Shown here: piece after piece, positions 1 through 8,761 of the stretch
Numbering within the stretch: position 1 is the stretch's first letter
How the letters are laid out: each line of letters opens with the position of its first letter
Assembly: GCA_913774715.1 (NCBI GenBank)
Contig: CAJYHS010000204.1
Location: 233,778-297,777, forward strand
Length of the DNA stretch: 64,000 bases
Direction: 5' to 3'
Source: an uncultured Siphonobacter sp.
GTDB lineage: Bacteria; Bacteroidota; Bacteroidia; Cytophagales; Spirosomataceae
The notes under the pieces: model-generated
The model's input: only the letters and a program-made list of their open reading frames with translations
Database searches by the model: none
What the model was told of the DNA's origin: nothing
Made by a program: the position numbers and the translations under genes

Positions 1-465
1 CAACAGCCTACTTCACGCCCGGCTGTAACAGGAGCTACGGGTAATGCACAGGCCACCACGCCTAAGCCGTCTACACCAAGTAGTTCGTCTCCTTATGGCT
101 ATGGCAGTTACCTTCAGGAAAAAACGTCTCCTCAGTCGGTATTCACAATTCCTACTTCGTCTGCTTCCGTAGAAGACGACTCTGAAGTTCTTCCAGAATC
201 TGAGACCGTTTTTGAAATTTCTACACCGCTTGCGTTAGAGGAAGATGTGACTAAAAACCTGGAAAAAGAGATCTGGCAGGAAGAAGATAACTCCCTTCAT
301 AACGCTCGTATGATTCAGGAATTCATCGCTAAACTGGATCACCACGATCAGGGTTGGGAGGCGGATTTAGAGACACCCGCTTACATTCGCCAGAATATTC
401 CTCTGGCTGACCTTGCCGTTATCTTGAGAGGTGAAAAAGTCAATCATTATAATCTGAACGATTAG
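1..465 (+). CDS. ftsZ: Probable cell division protein FtsZ, C-terminal end (5' truncated by window)
   Basis: The frame is open from base 1 to the TAG stop at 463-465, so only the last 154 codons of a longer gene are present. The first ~75 residues are a Pro/Ser/Thr-rich, low-complexity stretch, as in an FtsZ C-terminal linker. Further on is an acidic helical segment, and near the end the sequence ETPAYIRQNIPL. That fits the conserved FtsZ C-terminal peptide (acidic, x, P-A-F/Y-L/I-R), which in FtsZ binds membrane tethers such as FtsA. The GTPase domain lies outside the window, so the call rests on the tail alone. A strong terminator follows directly. An unrelated protein with a disordered tail is the main alternative. 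Confidence 0.6.
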   Translation, partial: QQPTSRPAVTGATGNAQATTPKPSTPSSSSPYGYGSYLQEKTSPQSVFTIPTSSASVEDDSEVLPESETVFEISTPLALEEDVTKNLEKEIWQEEDNSLHNARMIQEFIAKLDHHDQGWEADLETPAYIRQNIPLADLAVILRGEKVNHYNLND

Positions 466-480
466 TTTAGATTGCATAAA

Positions 481-513
481 AAATCCCGTCAGAAGCCTCT
501 GACGGGATTTTTT
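481..513. terminator. Bidirectional intrinsic terminator between ftsZ and porT
   Basis: A perfect 13-bp stem (481-493 with 498-510) encloses the 4-nt loop AGCC and runs into T6. The A-run on the other side serves porT on the minus strand. It sits 15 bp after the ftsZ stop and about 12 bp after the porT stop. Confidence 0.9.
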
Positions 514-525
514 ATATTCAGTCTT

Positions 526-1332
526 TTATTCGAACATTAAGTATAGTGTTACCGTGTGCGTAGTCATTCTGCTGATTCCGGCGTTGTAAATGCTATTGCT
601 AGGTTGAATCATGTTCGCAATTCCGTGTGAGAAGTGAAGCTCAGGCGTGAATTTAAAGTATTCGAAAAAACGTTCCAGCCCTACCCCATATTCCAGAGCA
701 AAATCAGCCGATCTGGTTGACATTTGTCCATTGCCCCGATTGATATTTTGCCTTCTTCGTACGTTAGCTTCTAACCCAGCCCGAAACCCGGCAACGGCAT
801 ACATTCTCGTATTACCACGCCGAATCGATTTATATTTCAGCATAAAAGGAAATTCTACCCAGGTAGATTCCCGAATCAATTGCTGCTCACTGCCATTCGT
901 AAACGTATAGTTCACCGGACGGCTATAGATCGAAATCGTCAATGGAGAAAAACGAAAGTCCAGTCGGGGGCTCATGTATACGTTCATCAGGAAACCCATT
1001 CGAAAACCAATCGAATTAGGAGTGTTCATTGAACGTACAGAATCCTGAACGGGCGATGCATTATAGGCGTTATCATGTTTGATTTGAAAACGCGTATTCG
1101 GAACGCCGAAAAAGAAGCCATAATGCACCGATTTATCGTCGTAGAATTCCAGGTGCTTCCGCTTATAAAGTGTATTCTGAGCGAATGTTTTCGAAATCGT
1201 TACACTACAAAAAAACAAACTAATTAAAACAGAAAGTTTACGGGTTTGGGAGAATCCTTTACTAGCATAAATCCCCACGGATCGTACATCCGTACCCTGT
1301 AAAAGCTCATTCGCTCGTAGCTTACGCGTCAT
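526..1332 (-). CDS. porT: PorT-family outer-membrane beta-barrel protein (type IX secretion)
   Basis: The protein has 268 residues. A signal peptide (hydrophobic run LSVLISLFFCSV, cleavage near TFAQ) is followed by a run of amphipathic beta strands ending in an aromatic C-terminus (LYLMFE), as in PorT-type barrels. The segment FYDDKSVHYGFFFGVPNTRF is the kind of start seen in mature PorT proteins. The gene begins 6 nt after ubiE, and a ubiE-porT pairing is common in Bacteroidota, which supports the name. PorT is an outer-membrane component needed for type IX secretion and gliding. The annotated ATG puts about 30 residues before the signal peptide, so a later start, for example the GTG at codon 18, is possible. 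Confidence 0.8.
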   Translation of the reverse strand: MTRKLRANELLQGTDVRSVGIYASKGFSQTRKLSVLISLFFCSVTISKTFAQNTLYKRKHLEFYDDKSVHYGFFFGVPNTRFQIKHDNAYNASPVQDSVRSMNTPNSIGFRMGFLMNVYMSPRLDFRFSPLTISIYSRPVNYTFTNGSEQQLIRESTWVEFPFMLKYKSIRRGNTRMYAVAGFRAGLEANVRRRQNINRGNGQMSTRSADFALEYGVGLERFFEYFKFTPELHFSHGIANMIQPSNSIYNAGISRMTTHTVTLYLMFE

Positions 1333-1338
1333 ACGTTA

Positions 1339-2070
1339 CTATTTCTTACCAATATAAATGGAACTAATGCCGAAGGTCAATGGAATAGCCCGGGTCTGCT
1401 TAAAGCCAGATTTTTGGTAAACGGCCAGAAAATCGTCACCATCTGGAAAAGCCTGCACCGACTCAGGCAAATATGTATAAGCAGCATTGTCTTTGGAAAA
1501 CCAAGAGCCAATTACCGGCAAAATACGGTTTGAATAAAAATTGTACAGATGCTTAAAGACAAAACCACGGGGTTTTGAAAACTCTAACACTACGCAGGTT
1601 CCACCAGGTTTCAGCACCCGATTCATGTCCGTTAGGCCTTTTTCGAGATTTTCAAAATTCCGTACTCCGAATGAAACGATCACAGCGTCGAAAGAATTGT
1701 CTGAAAACGGAAGCTTTTCTGAATCACCCTTTTGTAACTCAATGATTCCCTCGAGTCCCATCTTCTTGATTTTCTCACGACCGTGAGCCAGCATTCCTTC
1801 CGAAATGTCCACGCCAACAATTTTTTTAGGCTTCAGGGCCAGGGCCTCTACTGCGAAATCACCGGTTCCCGTAGCAATATCAAGAATAGTCTGAGGCTTT
1901 TCAGGCTTGAGCAGGCTAATCGCTTTTTTCCGCCAGAGGATATCGATCCCCATACTCAAAAAGTGATTCAGGAAGTCATACCGATGCGAAATGTTATCAA
2001 ACATTTTAGCAACCTGTTCCTTTTTACTACTATCCTGTTCTTCTTTATAAGGTAAGACCACGTCAGTCAA
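1339..2070 (-). CDS. ubiE: Demethylmenaquinone methyltransferase UbiE/MenG
   Basis: This 243-residue class I SAM-dependent methyltransferase performs the last step of menaquinone synthesis, C-methylation of demethylmenaquinone. The family signature around YDFLNHFLSMGID (residues 31-43) precedes SAM motif I, DIATGTGD (64-71). The acidic end of beta 2 is VGVDIS (85-90), and the family-typical SFGVRNFEN and RVLKPGG segments follow. Length is normal. It is the first gene of a two-gene operon with porT, with a spacing of 6 nt. Cytophagales use menaquinone as their respiratory quinone, so it is expected to be a housekeeping gene. Confidence 0.95.
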   Translation of the reverse strand: MTDVVLPYKEEQDSSKKEQVAKMFDNISHRYDFLNHFLSMGIDILWRKKAISLLKPEKPQTILDIATGTGDFAVEALALKPKKIVGVDISEGMLAHGREKIKKMGLEGIIELQKGDSEKLPFSDNSFDAVIVSFGVRNFENLEKGLTDMNRVLKPGGTCVVLEFSKPRGFVFKHLYNFYSNRILPVIGSWFSKDNAAYTYLPESVQAFPDGDDFLAVYQKSGFKQTRAIPLTFGISSIYIGKK

Positions 2071-2140
2071 AATTTATAGAGCCTGAAAACCACAGGCTTC
2101 GGTACTAAAAGTATACGATCTATTCAACGAGAAAGTTCGG

Positions 2141-2148
2141 CAAAGGTA
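2141..2148 (-). promoter_or_regulatory. Candidate -7 element for ubiE-porT
   Basis: On the minus strand the sequence reads TACCTTTG, a perfect match to the Bacteroidota -7 consensus TAnnTTTG, about 70 bp upstream of the ubiE ATG. No TTTG lies at the ideal distance further upstream, so the call rests on the -7 box. Confidence 0.45.
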
Positions 2149-2178
2149 CGTTTTGAGTGTCAATGAATAAGCTTCGTC

Positions 2179-2213
2179 AAAAAAAAACAGCGGCTTCAGA
2201 GAAGCCACTGTTT
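2179..2213 (-). terminator. Intrinsic terminator after the 2261-2806 lipoprotein gene
   Basis: The stem AAACAG/CTGTTT continues, after one mismatch, into GGCTTC/GAAGCC around a 3-nt loop. On the minus strand it is followed by a run of eight or more T. Confidence 0.85.
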
Positions 2214-2260
2214 AAACAATTTCTAATCGGAACCTCAGGTGTTCGCTCCAGTTGTTCTGA

Positions 2261-2806
2261 TTACTTGATTTCCACATCAAAATCGACGTTCGCATCATCT
2301 GAGCCCGGCGTAGCCGTTCCATCTTTCGTACCGTTTGGCTGATGGCGTAACTGTATCTTTAACTTACCCGTACCTGCAGTAGCCTGTGTCTGAATGGTTC
2401 CGGCTAACCCTACGTTAAGATTTTTACTGTCTTTATCCGTAACGGTAACGGTTAATAAACTGGCAGGACTTGGTGTGAAGAGAACCAGGTGTTCATCTTT
2501 TTTCTCCTGAATTTCTTCAGTAATGTCTTCTACCGGAGATTTTGATTCATCCAGGAATCGAAGGGAATACGTATAGGTTTTACTTTTATCCAGACTGATT
2601 GGAGTGATAACCGGAGCATTGCCTCCGTCACCATCGGGATCTTTCCAGGTAAATACTTTTGCCGTTTCGTTACCAGCTTTCAACGTTAACTCAACGGTAG
2701 TAATCAATTCATTTTCATCGGGTTCTGGATCAGTATTATCTTTTTTACAGGAAGATAAAGTGGCCAGTGCCAGTAAGGGAAGATAAAGCCAATACTTACG
2801 TTTCAT
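2261..2806 (-). CDS. Conserved Bacteroidota lipoprotein, function unknown
   Basis: This is a 181-residue SPII lipoprotein: hydrophobic signal LPLLALATLSSC with the lipid Cys at about residue 20, then an acidic linker (KKDNTDPEPDENE). The mature part has short beta-type segments, including ITTVELTLKAG, a FTWKDPDGDGGNAPVI stretch and an SYSLRFLDE-like strand. The pattern matches a widespread family of Bacteroidota lipoproteins with a W-K-D-P/L-D-G-D-G motif that databases sometimes call a periplasmic-binding-fold protein; I cannot confirm that fold. It is monocistronic, with its own terminator and an upstream palindrome at 2876-2904. It is likely anchored in the outer membrane. No enzymatic motif is visible. 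Confidence 0.75.
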   Translation of the reverse strand: MKRKYWLYLPLLALATLSSCKKDNTDPEPDENELITTVELTLKAGNETAKVFTWKDPDGDGGNAPVITPISLDKSKTYTYSLRFLDESKSPVEDITEEIQEKKDEHLVLFTPSPASLLTVTVTDKDSKNLNVGLAGTIQTQATAGTGKLKIQLRHQPNGTKDGTATPGSDDANVDFDVEIK

Positions 2807-2875
2807 ACCTTTTTCAGTTATACAGAAGCTTCAGCGTTCTGTCGTTCCATTGTCAGTTCTGATGGCAAATATATT

Positions 2876-2904
2876 CATTATTTGCAACAACGTTGCAAAT
2901 AATG
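2876..2904. promoter_or_regulatory. Perfect 29-bp palindrome, candidate operator
   Basis: Arms CATTATTTGCAAC and GTTGCAAATAATG are perfect over 13 bp with a 3-bp spacer. The site lies 70 bp upstream of the lipoprotein start at 2806, where a repressor could act. It lacks a T-run on either side, so it is not an obvious terminator. The regulator is unknown. Confidence 0.45.
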
Positions 2905-2945
2905 AGATTTTAATCTTTCTTTAGCTTTCAAACCTTTTCATCAAC

Positions 2946-2979
2946 AAAAAAGACCTCTTTCAACGAAGAGGTCTTTTTT
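2946..2979. terminator. Bidirectional intrinsic terminator downstream of mutL
   Basis: A 14-bp perfect stem (2946-2959 with 2966-2979) has a 6-nt loop, and A6/T6 ends serve both strands. It ends 24 bp from the mutL stop. Confidence 0.9.
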
Positions 2980-3002
2980 ATTGATGAAGAAGTAAAACCT
3001 GA

Positions 3003-5066
3003 TTACCGTAATAACCCAGCGATTTTATCCAATCCTAGTATAGCAAAGGTAGGCTCTCCTCCAGGAGTATAAGAAGGATTGCTGGAAGCAAACAATTGGT
3101 CGACGAGAGCACTCATTTCTTCCGCAGCAAGCCGGGTCAGGTAACGAGCCGCCGAGCGTTTGGCAAACGAACGAGCCAGAGCTTCAGGACGATCCAGTTT
3201 CAGTTCTGAATAATGCTGACGAAATTGCGAAAGTAGGCCTTCAAATAAGTCTTCTTCATTTTCGTCGGTAACATCCGCCGGAATACCGTAGAGGATAAAT
3301 GCGTTCTTACCAATTTCCGCAAAATCGAAACCCAACGCTTTAATCTCTTGCTCAATCTCTACTACCAATTGAAAATCAACGGGATTCAGAGTAACCGTTT
3401 TAGGAAACAATAACTGCTGGGAAGCGGCATTACGCTTCTCCAGCGAAGCCCGGTATTTATCGTACAGAATGCGTTCATAAGCCGCTTTCTGATCAATTAC
3501 CATCAAGCCCGATTTTACTTGTGAAAGTACATAACGGTTATGCACCTGAAATAGCATCCGTTCGTAGTCCAGCAGGGAAGTTTTCGCTGAAGCTTTCGAA
3601 GGAACGGCCTTTGAACTAAAGGTCTGCTCCAAGGTAACGGATTCCTGTAGTTCAGGCTCTGGAGCCTTGGGTTCTTCCGAATAAACCTCTTCCGTCTGAA
3701 TCCGATTGGCCTTACTCTGGAAGGTAATGCTTGAAGACGCAGGTAAAGATTCCTCTTCTTCAGAAACGGGCGGCGTAAATGGTTTCACCGTGGGTAATAC
3801 TTCTTCGGGAAGATCAAAAATACTGTGACGTTCTTTCTTCACGGGGCCTTCCAGCCCTTCAAATAACTTCTCCCAGCTATTGATATTACGTTTCGGAGCT
3901 GCCGAGCCTGCGTTGTGAGACGAACGAGCAAAAGGGTCTTTTTCCTCATCGGTCATTTTTCGGTTTTCGTTGACAGAGGCTTCAAAGTGTACCGCATAGT
4001 CCTTTTTCTCGAAGGAAAGAGACTTTGCGGGACTTAATAGATTCACGTCCATCTCGAAATCAATAGCTGGAGCGAGGCCGTAAACGCCCGTCGCCCGTTT
4101 CACCGCCGCCCGAACAATGGCATAGACCGAACGTTCGTCGTCAAACTTAATTTCCGTTTTTGTGGGGTGAACGTTAATATCAATATGGGCCGGATCGATT
4201 TCGATGTTTAAAACATAGAATGGATGGCTCCCATCGGGAATCAGCCCTTCAAAACCGCTTAAAACGGCATGGTGTAAATACGCATGACGAATGAACCGCT
4301 GGTTCACGAAGAAAAATTGCTCTCCCCTTACCTTTTTGGCAAACTCAGGCTTACCAATAAATCCACTTACCTTCACAAAAGGAGTTTCCTCGCGGGTGTC
4401 GGCCAGTTGTTCTCGATAGTTTTTACCGAATAAATCCACAATCCGGCGGGACATTTTTCCGGCGGGCAAGTTATATACTTCCGTTTCCCCGTGATGTAGC
4501 ATAAACGTCACATCGGGATACGAAAGAGCTACCCGTTGAAATTCGTCCAGAATGTGACGCATTTCAACGGGATTTGATTTCAGAAAGTTACGTCGAGCGG
4601 GAACATTAAAGAATAAATTCTTTACGCAGATATTTGTCCCCGTTAGCGTCTGACAGGGTTCATGAAGTTTGAGTTCGGAAGCTTCGATTTTCAGATGCGT
4701 TCCTAATTCGTCCGCATCCCGACGCGTCCGCAATTCCACTTGAGCCACGGCAGCAATGGAAGCCATGGCTTCGCCGCGAAAACCCATGGTACGAATTTTG
4801 AAAAGATCTTCAGCCGTACGGATTTTAGAAGTTGCATGACGTTCAAAACACATACGGGCATCCGTTTCCGACATACCAACGCCATTATCAATCACCTGAA
4901 TCAGCGTTCGTCCTGCGTCTTTTACCAACAGCTGAATCTGCGTAGCCTGGGCATCAATCGAATTTTCAAGCAACTCCTTCACCACCGAAGCCGGTCGCTG
5001 AACGACCTCGCCAGCCGCAATCTGATTCGCAATGGAGTCGGGTAGGAGTTGAATAATATCTTGCAT
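3003..5066 (-). CDS. mutL: DNA mismatch repair protein MutL
   Basis: This 687-residue MutL links mismatch recognition by MutS to strand incision. GHKL ATPase motifs are intact: KELLENSIDA (E31, N35), DNGVGM (60-65), ATSKI (79-82) and GFRGEA (95-100). A transducer domain follows to about residue 335, then a long charged linker, then the C-terminal dimerisation/endonuclease domain from about residue 500. The metal-binding motif, canonical DQHAxxExxxxE, is here DQKAAYERILYD (525-536), with the His and the last Glu altered. The C-terminal CPHGRP element is replaced by a TPGGEPTF-like segment. Length is typical for Bacteroidota. The gene stands alone, with a terminator downstream. Confidence 0.95.
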   Translation of the reverse strand: MQDIIQLLPDSIANQIAAGEVVQRPASVVKELLENSIDAQATQIQLLVKDAGRTLIQVIDNGVGMSETDARMCFERHATSKIRTAEDLFKIRTMGFRGEAMASIAAVAQVELRTRRDADELGTHLKIEASELKLHEPCQTLTGTNICVKNLFFNVPARRNFLKSNPVEMRHILDEFQRVALSYPDVTFMLHHGETEVYNLPAGKMSRRIVDLFGKNYREQLADTREETPFVKVSGFIGKPEFAKKVRGEQFFFVNQRFIRHAYLHHAVLSGFEGLIPDGSHPFYVLNIEIDPAHIDINVHPTKTEIKFDDERSVYAIVRAAVKRATGVYGLAPAIDFEMDVNLLSPAKSLSFEKKDYAVHFEASVNENRKMTDEEKDPFARSSHNAGSAAPKRNINSWEKLFEGLEGPVKKERHSIFDLPEEVLPTVKPFTPPVSEEEESLPASSSITFQSKANRIQTEEVYSEEPKAPEPELQESVTLEQTFSSKAVPSKASAKTSLLDYERMLFQVHNRYVLSQVKSGLMVIDQKAAYERILYDKYRASLEKRNAASQQLLFPKTVTLNPVDFQLVVEIEQEIKALGFDFAEIGKNAFILYGIPADVTDENEEDLFEGLLSQFRQHYSELKLDRPEALARSFAKRSAARYLTRLAAEEMSALVDQLFASSNPSYTPGGEPTFAILGLDKIAGLLR

Positions 5067-5226
5067 GAAAGTGTGTTCGGAGCCTATAAAAACGAATTCC
5101 GATTTAAACTTATTTCTTCGGTAAGAATCTGAATAAATTCTAAACCGGGCGTGTTGGATAAAGTAGGAACGCGAATTTCGCCCAAATCCCCCGGAAAAGC
5201 GAGCCTATTTTTTTAAATATATGTGT

Positions 5227-5255
5227 TTTGATACAATTGTTTAGAGATAATTTCG
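5227..5255 (+). promoter_or_regulatory. Candidate promoter of the GH3/beta-lactamase fusion gene
   Basis: TTTG at 5227-5230 and TAATTTCG at 5248-5255 are separated by 17 bp. This resembles the Bacteroidota TTTG / TAnnTTTG promoter with one mismatch, and it ends 17 bp before the start codon. Confidence 0.45.
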
Positions 5256-5272
5256 CGTTCTCGTAGCAAGTA

Positions 5273-8200
5273 TTGATGATCAGGATGTTGAAGAATAAGT
5301 TAGTTTTCTTGGGAATGTGTGGCCTGCTGGCTCTGACAGCCTGGAAATCCCCGATATATACCTCTAGTTTCAGTAAAGTAACGCTTACCGATTCTACTCA
5401 CGAAGTCCGCTCGAATGTTGATGCCACCAAAGTTTTGGCGGCTCAGCTTTGGGTAGACAGCACACTTTCGGGTATGAACCTGGACGAAAAAATCGGCCAG
5501 TTTTTTGTCATTGGAACGTACTCCAATCGCTATGAATCATATTATGCAACGATTGATCGGCTAATTAAGGCCTATCACGTCGGCGGCGTTATTTTCTTTC
5601 AGGGCGATCCTTACTCTCAGGCAGAGCTGAGCAATCGCTACCAGAACCTTTCCAAAGTGCCTTTACTCGTCTCCCTGGATGCCGAGAACGGATTAGGTAT
5701 GCGGTTAGCTCTGGGAACTTCTTTCCCGCACCAGATGACGCTTGGTGCCATTCAGGATAATAACCTGATTTATGAAATGGGCATGGAAATCGGTCGTCAG
5801 TGCAAACGCATTGGTGTGCAGATGAATTTTGCTCCGGTAGTGGATGTGAACTCTAATCCTCTTAACCCTATCATTGGCTATCGTTCCTTTGGAGAAGACC
5901 CGAATAATGTCGCTGAAAAAGGTAAAGCCTATGCTCGTGGATTGCAGGCAACGGGTGTACTGGCCTGTGCCAAGCACTTTCCCGGCCACGGTGATACCCA
6001 AACCGATTCACACCGCACTTTACCCAAAGTAGGTCACGACCTTAGTCGTCTGAATCAGTTTGAACTACCTCCTTTCAAGGCCCTGATTGACGACGGCGTA
6101 GCTAGTATTCTCGTAGCTCACCTAGAGGTTCCGGCGTATGAATCCCGGCCCATTGCCTCTACCCTCTCCGCTCCGATTGTAACTGATTTGCTAAAAAACC
6201 AGTTGAAGTTTAACGGATTAGTGGTTACGGACGCCATGAATATGCGAGGCGTTACCAAGGGAAAACTTGCTCCGGAAGCCAATTTACAGGCCTTACTGGC
6301 GGGTAACGATCTTTTGTTACAGCCCGAAAGCGTAGCAGCCTCCATTCTGAAAATCAAACAGGCCATTACCGATGGACAGATTTCCGAGGATGAAATTAAC
6401 CGCCGAGTGCAAAAGATTCTTTATGCTAAGTATAATGCTGGTCTGGTTCCTTACCAATCTATTCCTGTAGATAAAAACCTGGTAAAAGAATTAAAAACGC
6501 CCCAATCAGAAGCCCTTCGGGAACGCTTGTATGAAAATGCCGTTACGCTGGTCAAAAATGATCGAAAGCTAGTGCCACTCATGCAGCTGGATACGCTCAA
6601 GATTAGTGCCGTAGCCGTTGGAGAAAGTGACAACAACGTTTTTCAGAATACTTTACGAAAATACGCGGGAGTCAAGTGCTATACCAATGGTACAAAAACC
6701 GATGAACGTTTTTACGCTGAAATGCTCAGCAAGCTTGATTCAAATCAGGTCGTTATTGTGAGTTTACACGAAATGCGGCAGAAAGTAGCTCAGAACTACG
6801 GCGTATCCTGGGCTTCGGTTGATTTTGTAAAGAAGCTGGTCAAGCGAGGTAATCAGGTTATCGTTTGTGCATTTGGGAACCCCTACAGCCTTAAAAATTT
6901 CCCGGAAGTTCCTACTCTACTCTGTGGTTATGAGAGCGATCCTTTCGCCCAGAAAGCTACCGCCGAGGTGTTATTCGGGGCCTTACCTGCTTTGGGTAAG
7001 CTGCCGGTTTCGGTAGAAGGACTTTTCCCGGTTGGGCACGGTTTAACCACGCAGGCCATCGGACGATTAACCTACGGCTTACCCGAAGATGTCGGCATGA
7101 GCAGTGGGAAACTTCAGAGCATTGACAACATTATGAACGAGTCCATCCGAAAGGGGGCTTTTCCCGGTGGGCAAGTGGTGATCGCCCGAAAAGGCCGGGT
7201 CGTTTGGGAAAAAAATTACGGAAAACTCACCTACGCTCTTACGCCGTTCGAACCCGTACGAGACACCACACTATACGATCTCGCGTCCGTCACTAAGGTA
7301 GCTGCAACGTTACAGGCCCTTATGCTGTTGAACGAAAATGGCGATCTGGATCTTAATCAAAAGCTTTCTTATTACCTACCTGATTTAAAGGGAACGACTA
7401 AAGAAAACCTCGTTGTTCGGGATGTATTGATGCATCAGTCGGGCTTGTTAGCTTATTTACCTTTTTGGGAAAAAACGAAGCCTGAAGGTATTTTCAGTCC
7501 CGATTTTGATTTACGGGTTGATACGCTGAACTATACTCTGATGGTTGCCCGCGAACTCTGGACGAAACCCGCCACCATTGATTCAGTCTGGAAGTGGGTC
7601 GTGCAAAGTCCTATGACTACGCAACGGGATCGTAGTGGCCGATACAAGTACATTTATTCGGATTTAGGATTGATTATGCTCCGTCGTCTGGTCGAAAAAA
7701 TATCTAACCAGCCCCTGGATGAATTTGTACACCAGAACTTTTACGAACCACTGGGAATGTACAATACCATGTTCAGCCCTCTAATGCATAAGGTAATCGA
7801 CTGGAAAATTGCTCCCACCGAAGATGATCGCGTGTTTCGGGAAGAGCTGCTTCGAGGCACCGTTCACGATCAGAATGCTGCCATTCAGGGGGGCGTTTCG
7901 GGTCATGCTGGTTTGTTCAGCACTGCAAATGATCTGGCCATTCTAATGCAAATGAACCTGCAAAAAGGCTATTATGGCGGCCGTCGTTATTTCCTGCCGA
8001 ACACGGTTCCGATGTTTTCTTATAACTACACTCTTCGTAGTTACCGCGGATTGGGTTGGGATCGGAGTCCTGATGGCAATGGTAATGCTTACATCTCTTC
8101 GTACGCCTCTAATCGAAGCTTCGGGCATTCAGGCTTTACAGGAACATTGGTCTGGGCCGACCCCGCTCAGGAGCTGGTGGTGGTCTTTTTATCGAATCGG

Positions 8201-8308
8201 GTGCATCCCAATGTAAATAATAACCTCATTACCAGTCTTCGCATCCGTCGCCGGATTATGGATGCTGCTTACGAAGCCATTGAGAAAACGACGCTCTCGC
8301 AGAAGTAA
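5273..8308 (+). CDS. GH3 beta-N-acetylglucosaminidase (NagZ-like) fused to a serine beta-lactamase-type domain
   Basis: The product has 1011 residues. After a signal peptide (MLKNKLVFLGMCGLLALTA), residues ~60-400 form a GH3 domain of the NagZ type: KHFPGHGD starts at K234, the D245-x-H247 acid/base pair is present, and the nucleophile is Asp320 in VVTDAMNMRG. A GH3 C-terminal-like region spans ~400-600. Residues ~620-1000 are a class C beta-lactamase/esterase fold with SVTK (Ser672, Lys675), a YSD in place of YxN, and HSG near the end. NagZ enzymes release GlcNAc from muropeptides. The second domain could be a D-amino-acid amidase, esterase or carboxypeptidase on the same material; its substrate is inferred. 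Export suggests action on periplasmic peptidoglycan fragments. Confidence 0.88.
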   Translation: MMIRMLKNKLVFLGMCGLLALTAWKSPIYTSSFSKVTLTDSTHEVRSNVDATKVLAAQLWVDSTLSGMNLDEKIGQFFVIGTYSNRYESYYATIDRLIKAYHVGGVIFFQGDPYSQAELSNRYQNLSKVPLLVSLDAENGLGMRLALGTSFPHQMTLGAIQDNNLIYEMGMEIGRQCKRIGVQMNFAPVVDVNSNPLNPIIGYRSFGEDPNNVAEKGKAYARGLQATGVLACAKHFPGHGDTQTDSHRTLPKVGHDLSRLNQFELPPFKALIDDGVASILVAHLEVPAYESRPIASTLSAPIVTDLLKNQLKFNGLVVTDAMNMRGVTKGKLAPEANLQALLAGNDLLLQPESVAASILKIKQAITDGQISEDEINRRVQKILYAKYNAGLVPYQSIPVDKNLVKELKTPQSEALRERLYENAVTLVKNDRKLVPLMQLDTLKISAVAVGESDNNVFQNTLRKYAGVKCYTNGTKTDERFYAEMLSKLDSNQVVIVSLHEMRQKVAQNYGVSWASVDFVKKLVKRGNQVIVCAFGNPYSLKNFPEVPTLLCGYESDPFAQKATAEVLFGALPALGKLPVSVEGLFPVGHGLTTQAIGRLTYGLPEDVGMSSGKLQSIDNIMNESIRKGAFPGGQVVIARKGRVVWEKNYGKLTYALTPFEPVRDTTLYDLASVTKVAATLQALMLLNENGDLDLNQKLSYYLPDLKGTTKENLVVRDVLMHQSGLLAYLPFWEKTKPEGIFSPDFDLRVDTLNYTLMVARELWTKPATIDSVWKWVVQSPMTTQRDRSGRYKYIYSDLGLIMLRRLVEKISNQPLDEFVHQNFYEPLGMYNTMFSPLMHKVIDWKIAPTEDDRVFREELLRGTVHDQNAAIQGGVSGHAGLFSTANDLAILMQMNLQKGYYGGRRYFLPNTVPMFSYNYTLRSYRGLGWDRSPDGNGNAYISSYASNRSFGHSGFTGTLVWADPAQELVVVFLSNRVHPNVNNNLITSLRIRRRIMDAAYEAIEKTTLSQK

Positions 8309-8316
8309 TAAACCGT

Positions 8317-8756
8317 ATGGATTATTCAGCTTTACATAAACAGATTACTCATCAGGATTAACCATTTCGGTAGATCAGAAAGTGGATCAAGCTGGTTTTG
8401 TTCCTTGGACGGTAAAACAAAAGCAGTTTGCGGTACAACCGCCCCTTCCTGTTCTTGAAAACAACTTTACCATCCGCATTCACCTTGACGATACTAATGA
8501 GCAAAATGGAGCATTAAAAGTAATTCCAGGATCTCATTTAAAAGGAATTTATCGCCCCCATTCAATTGACTGGAAACAGGAAACAGAAGTCGTATGCAAT
8601 GTTAAAGCGGGAGCAGTTATGCTCCTGAAGCCTTTGTTACTACATGCTTCCGGCCGAACCACCAATCAACAGCGACGCCGGGTTATTCACATGGAATTCA
8701 GTAATACCTCTTTACCCGAATCCATGCAATGGTCGGAACGAATGAATGCTTTGTAG
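8317..8756 (+). pseudogene. Remnant of a phytanoyl-CoA dioxygenase (PhyH) family gene
   Basis: The frame open to 8756 (nominal start GTG 8382) encodes the C-terminal half of a PhyH-family Fe(II)/2-oxoglutarate dioxygenase: GFVPWTVKQ, QPPLPVLENNFTIRIHLDD, NGALKVIPGSHLKG and a late LLLHASGRT with the distal iron His. The 5' part is broken. ATG 8317 begins MDYSALHKQITHQD and then hits TAA at 8359. The metal motif H-x-D (HQD) lies in that frame, while LTISVDQK, which should follow it directly, lies in the other, so one T appears lost at ~8359. In addition, roughly 100 codons expected between the N-terminus and HQD are absent. The result is a deletion plus a frameshift, so activity is very unlikely. 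Confidence 0.8.
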
Positions 8757-8761
8757 TACTA

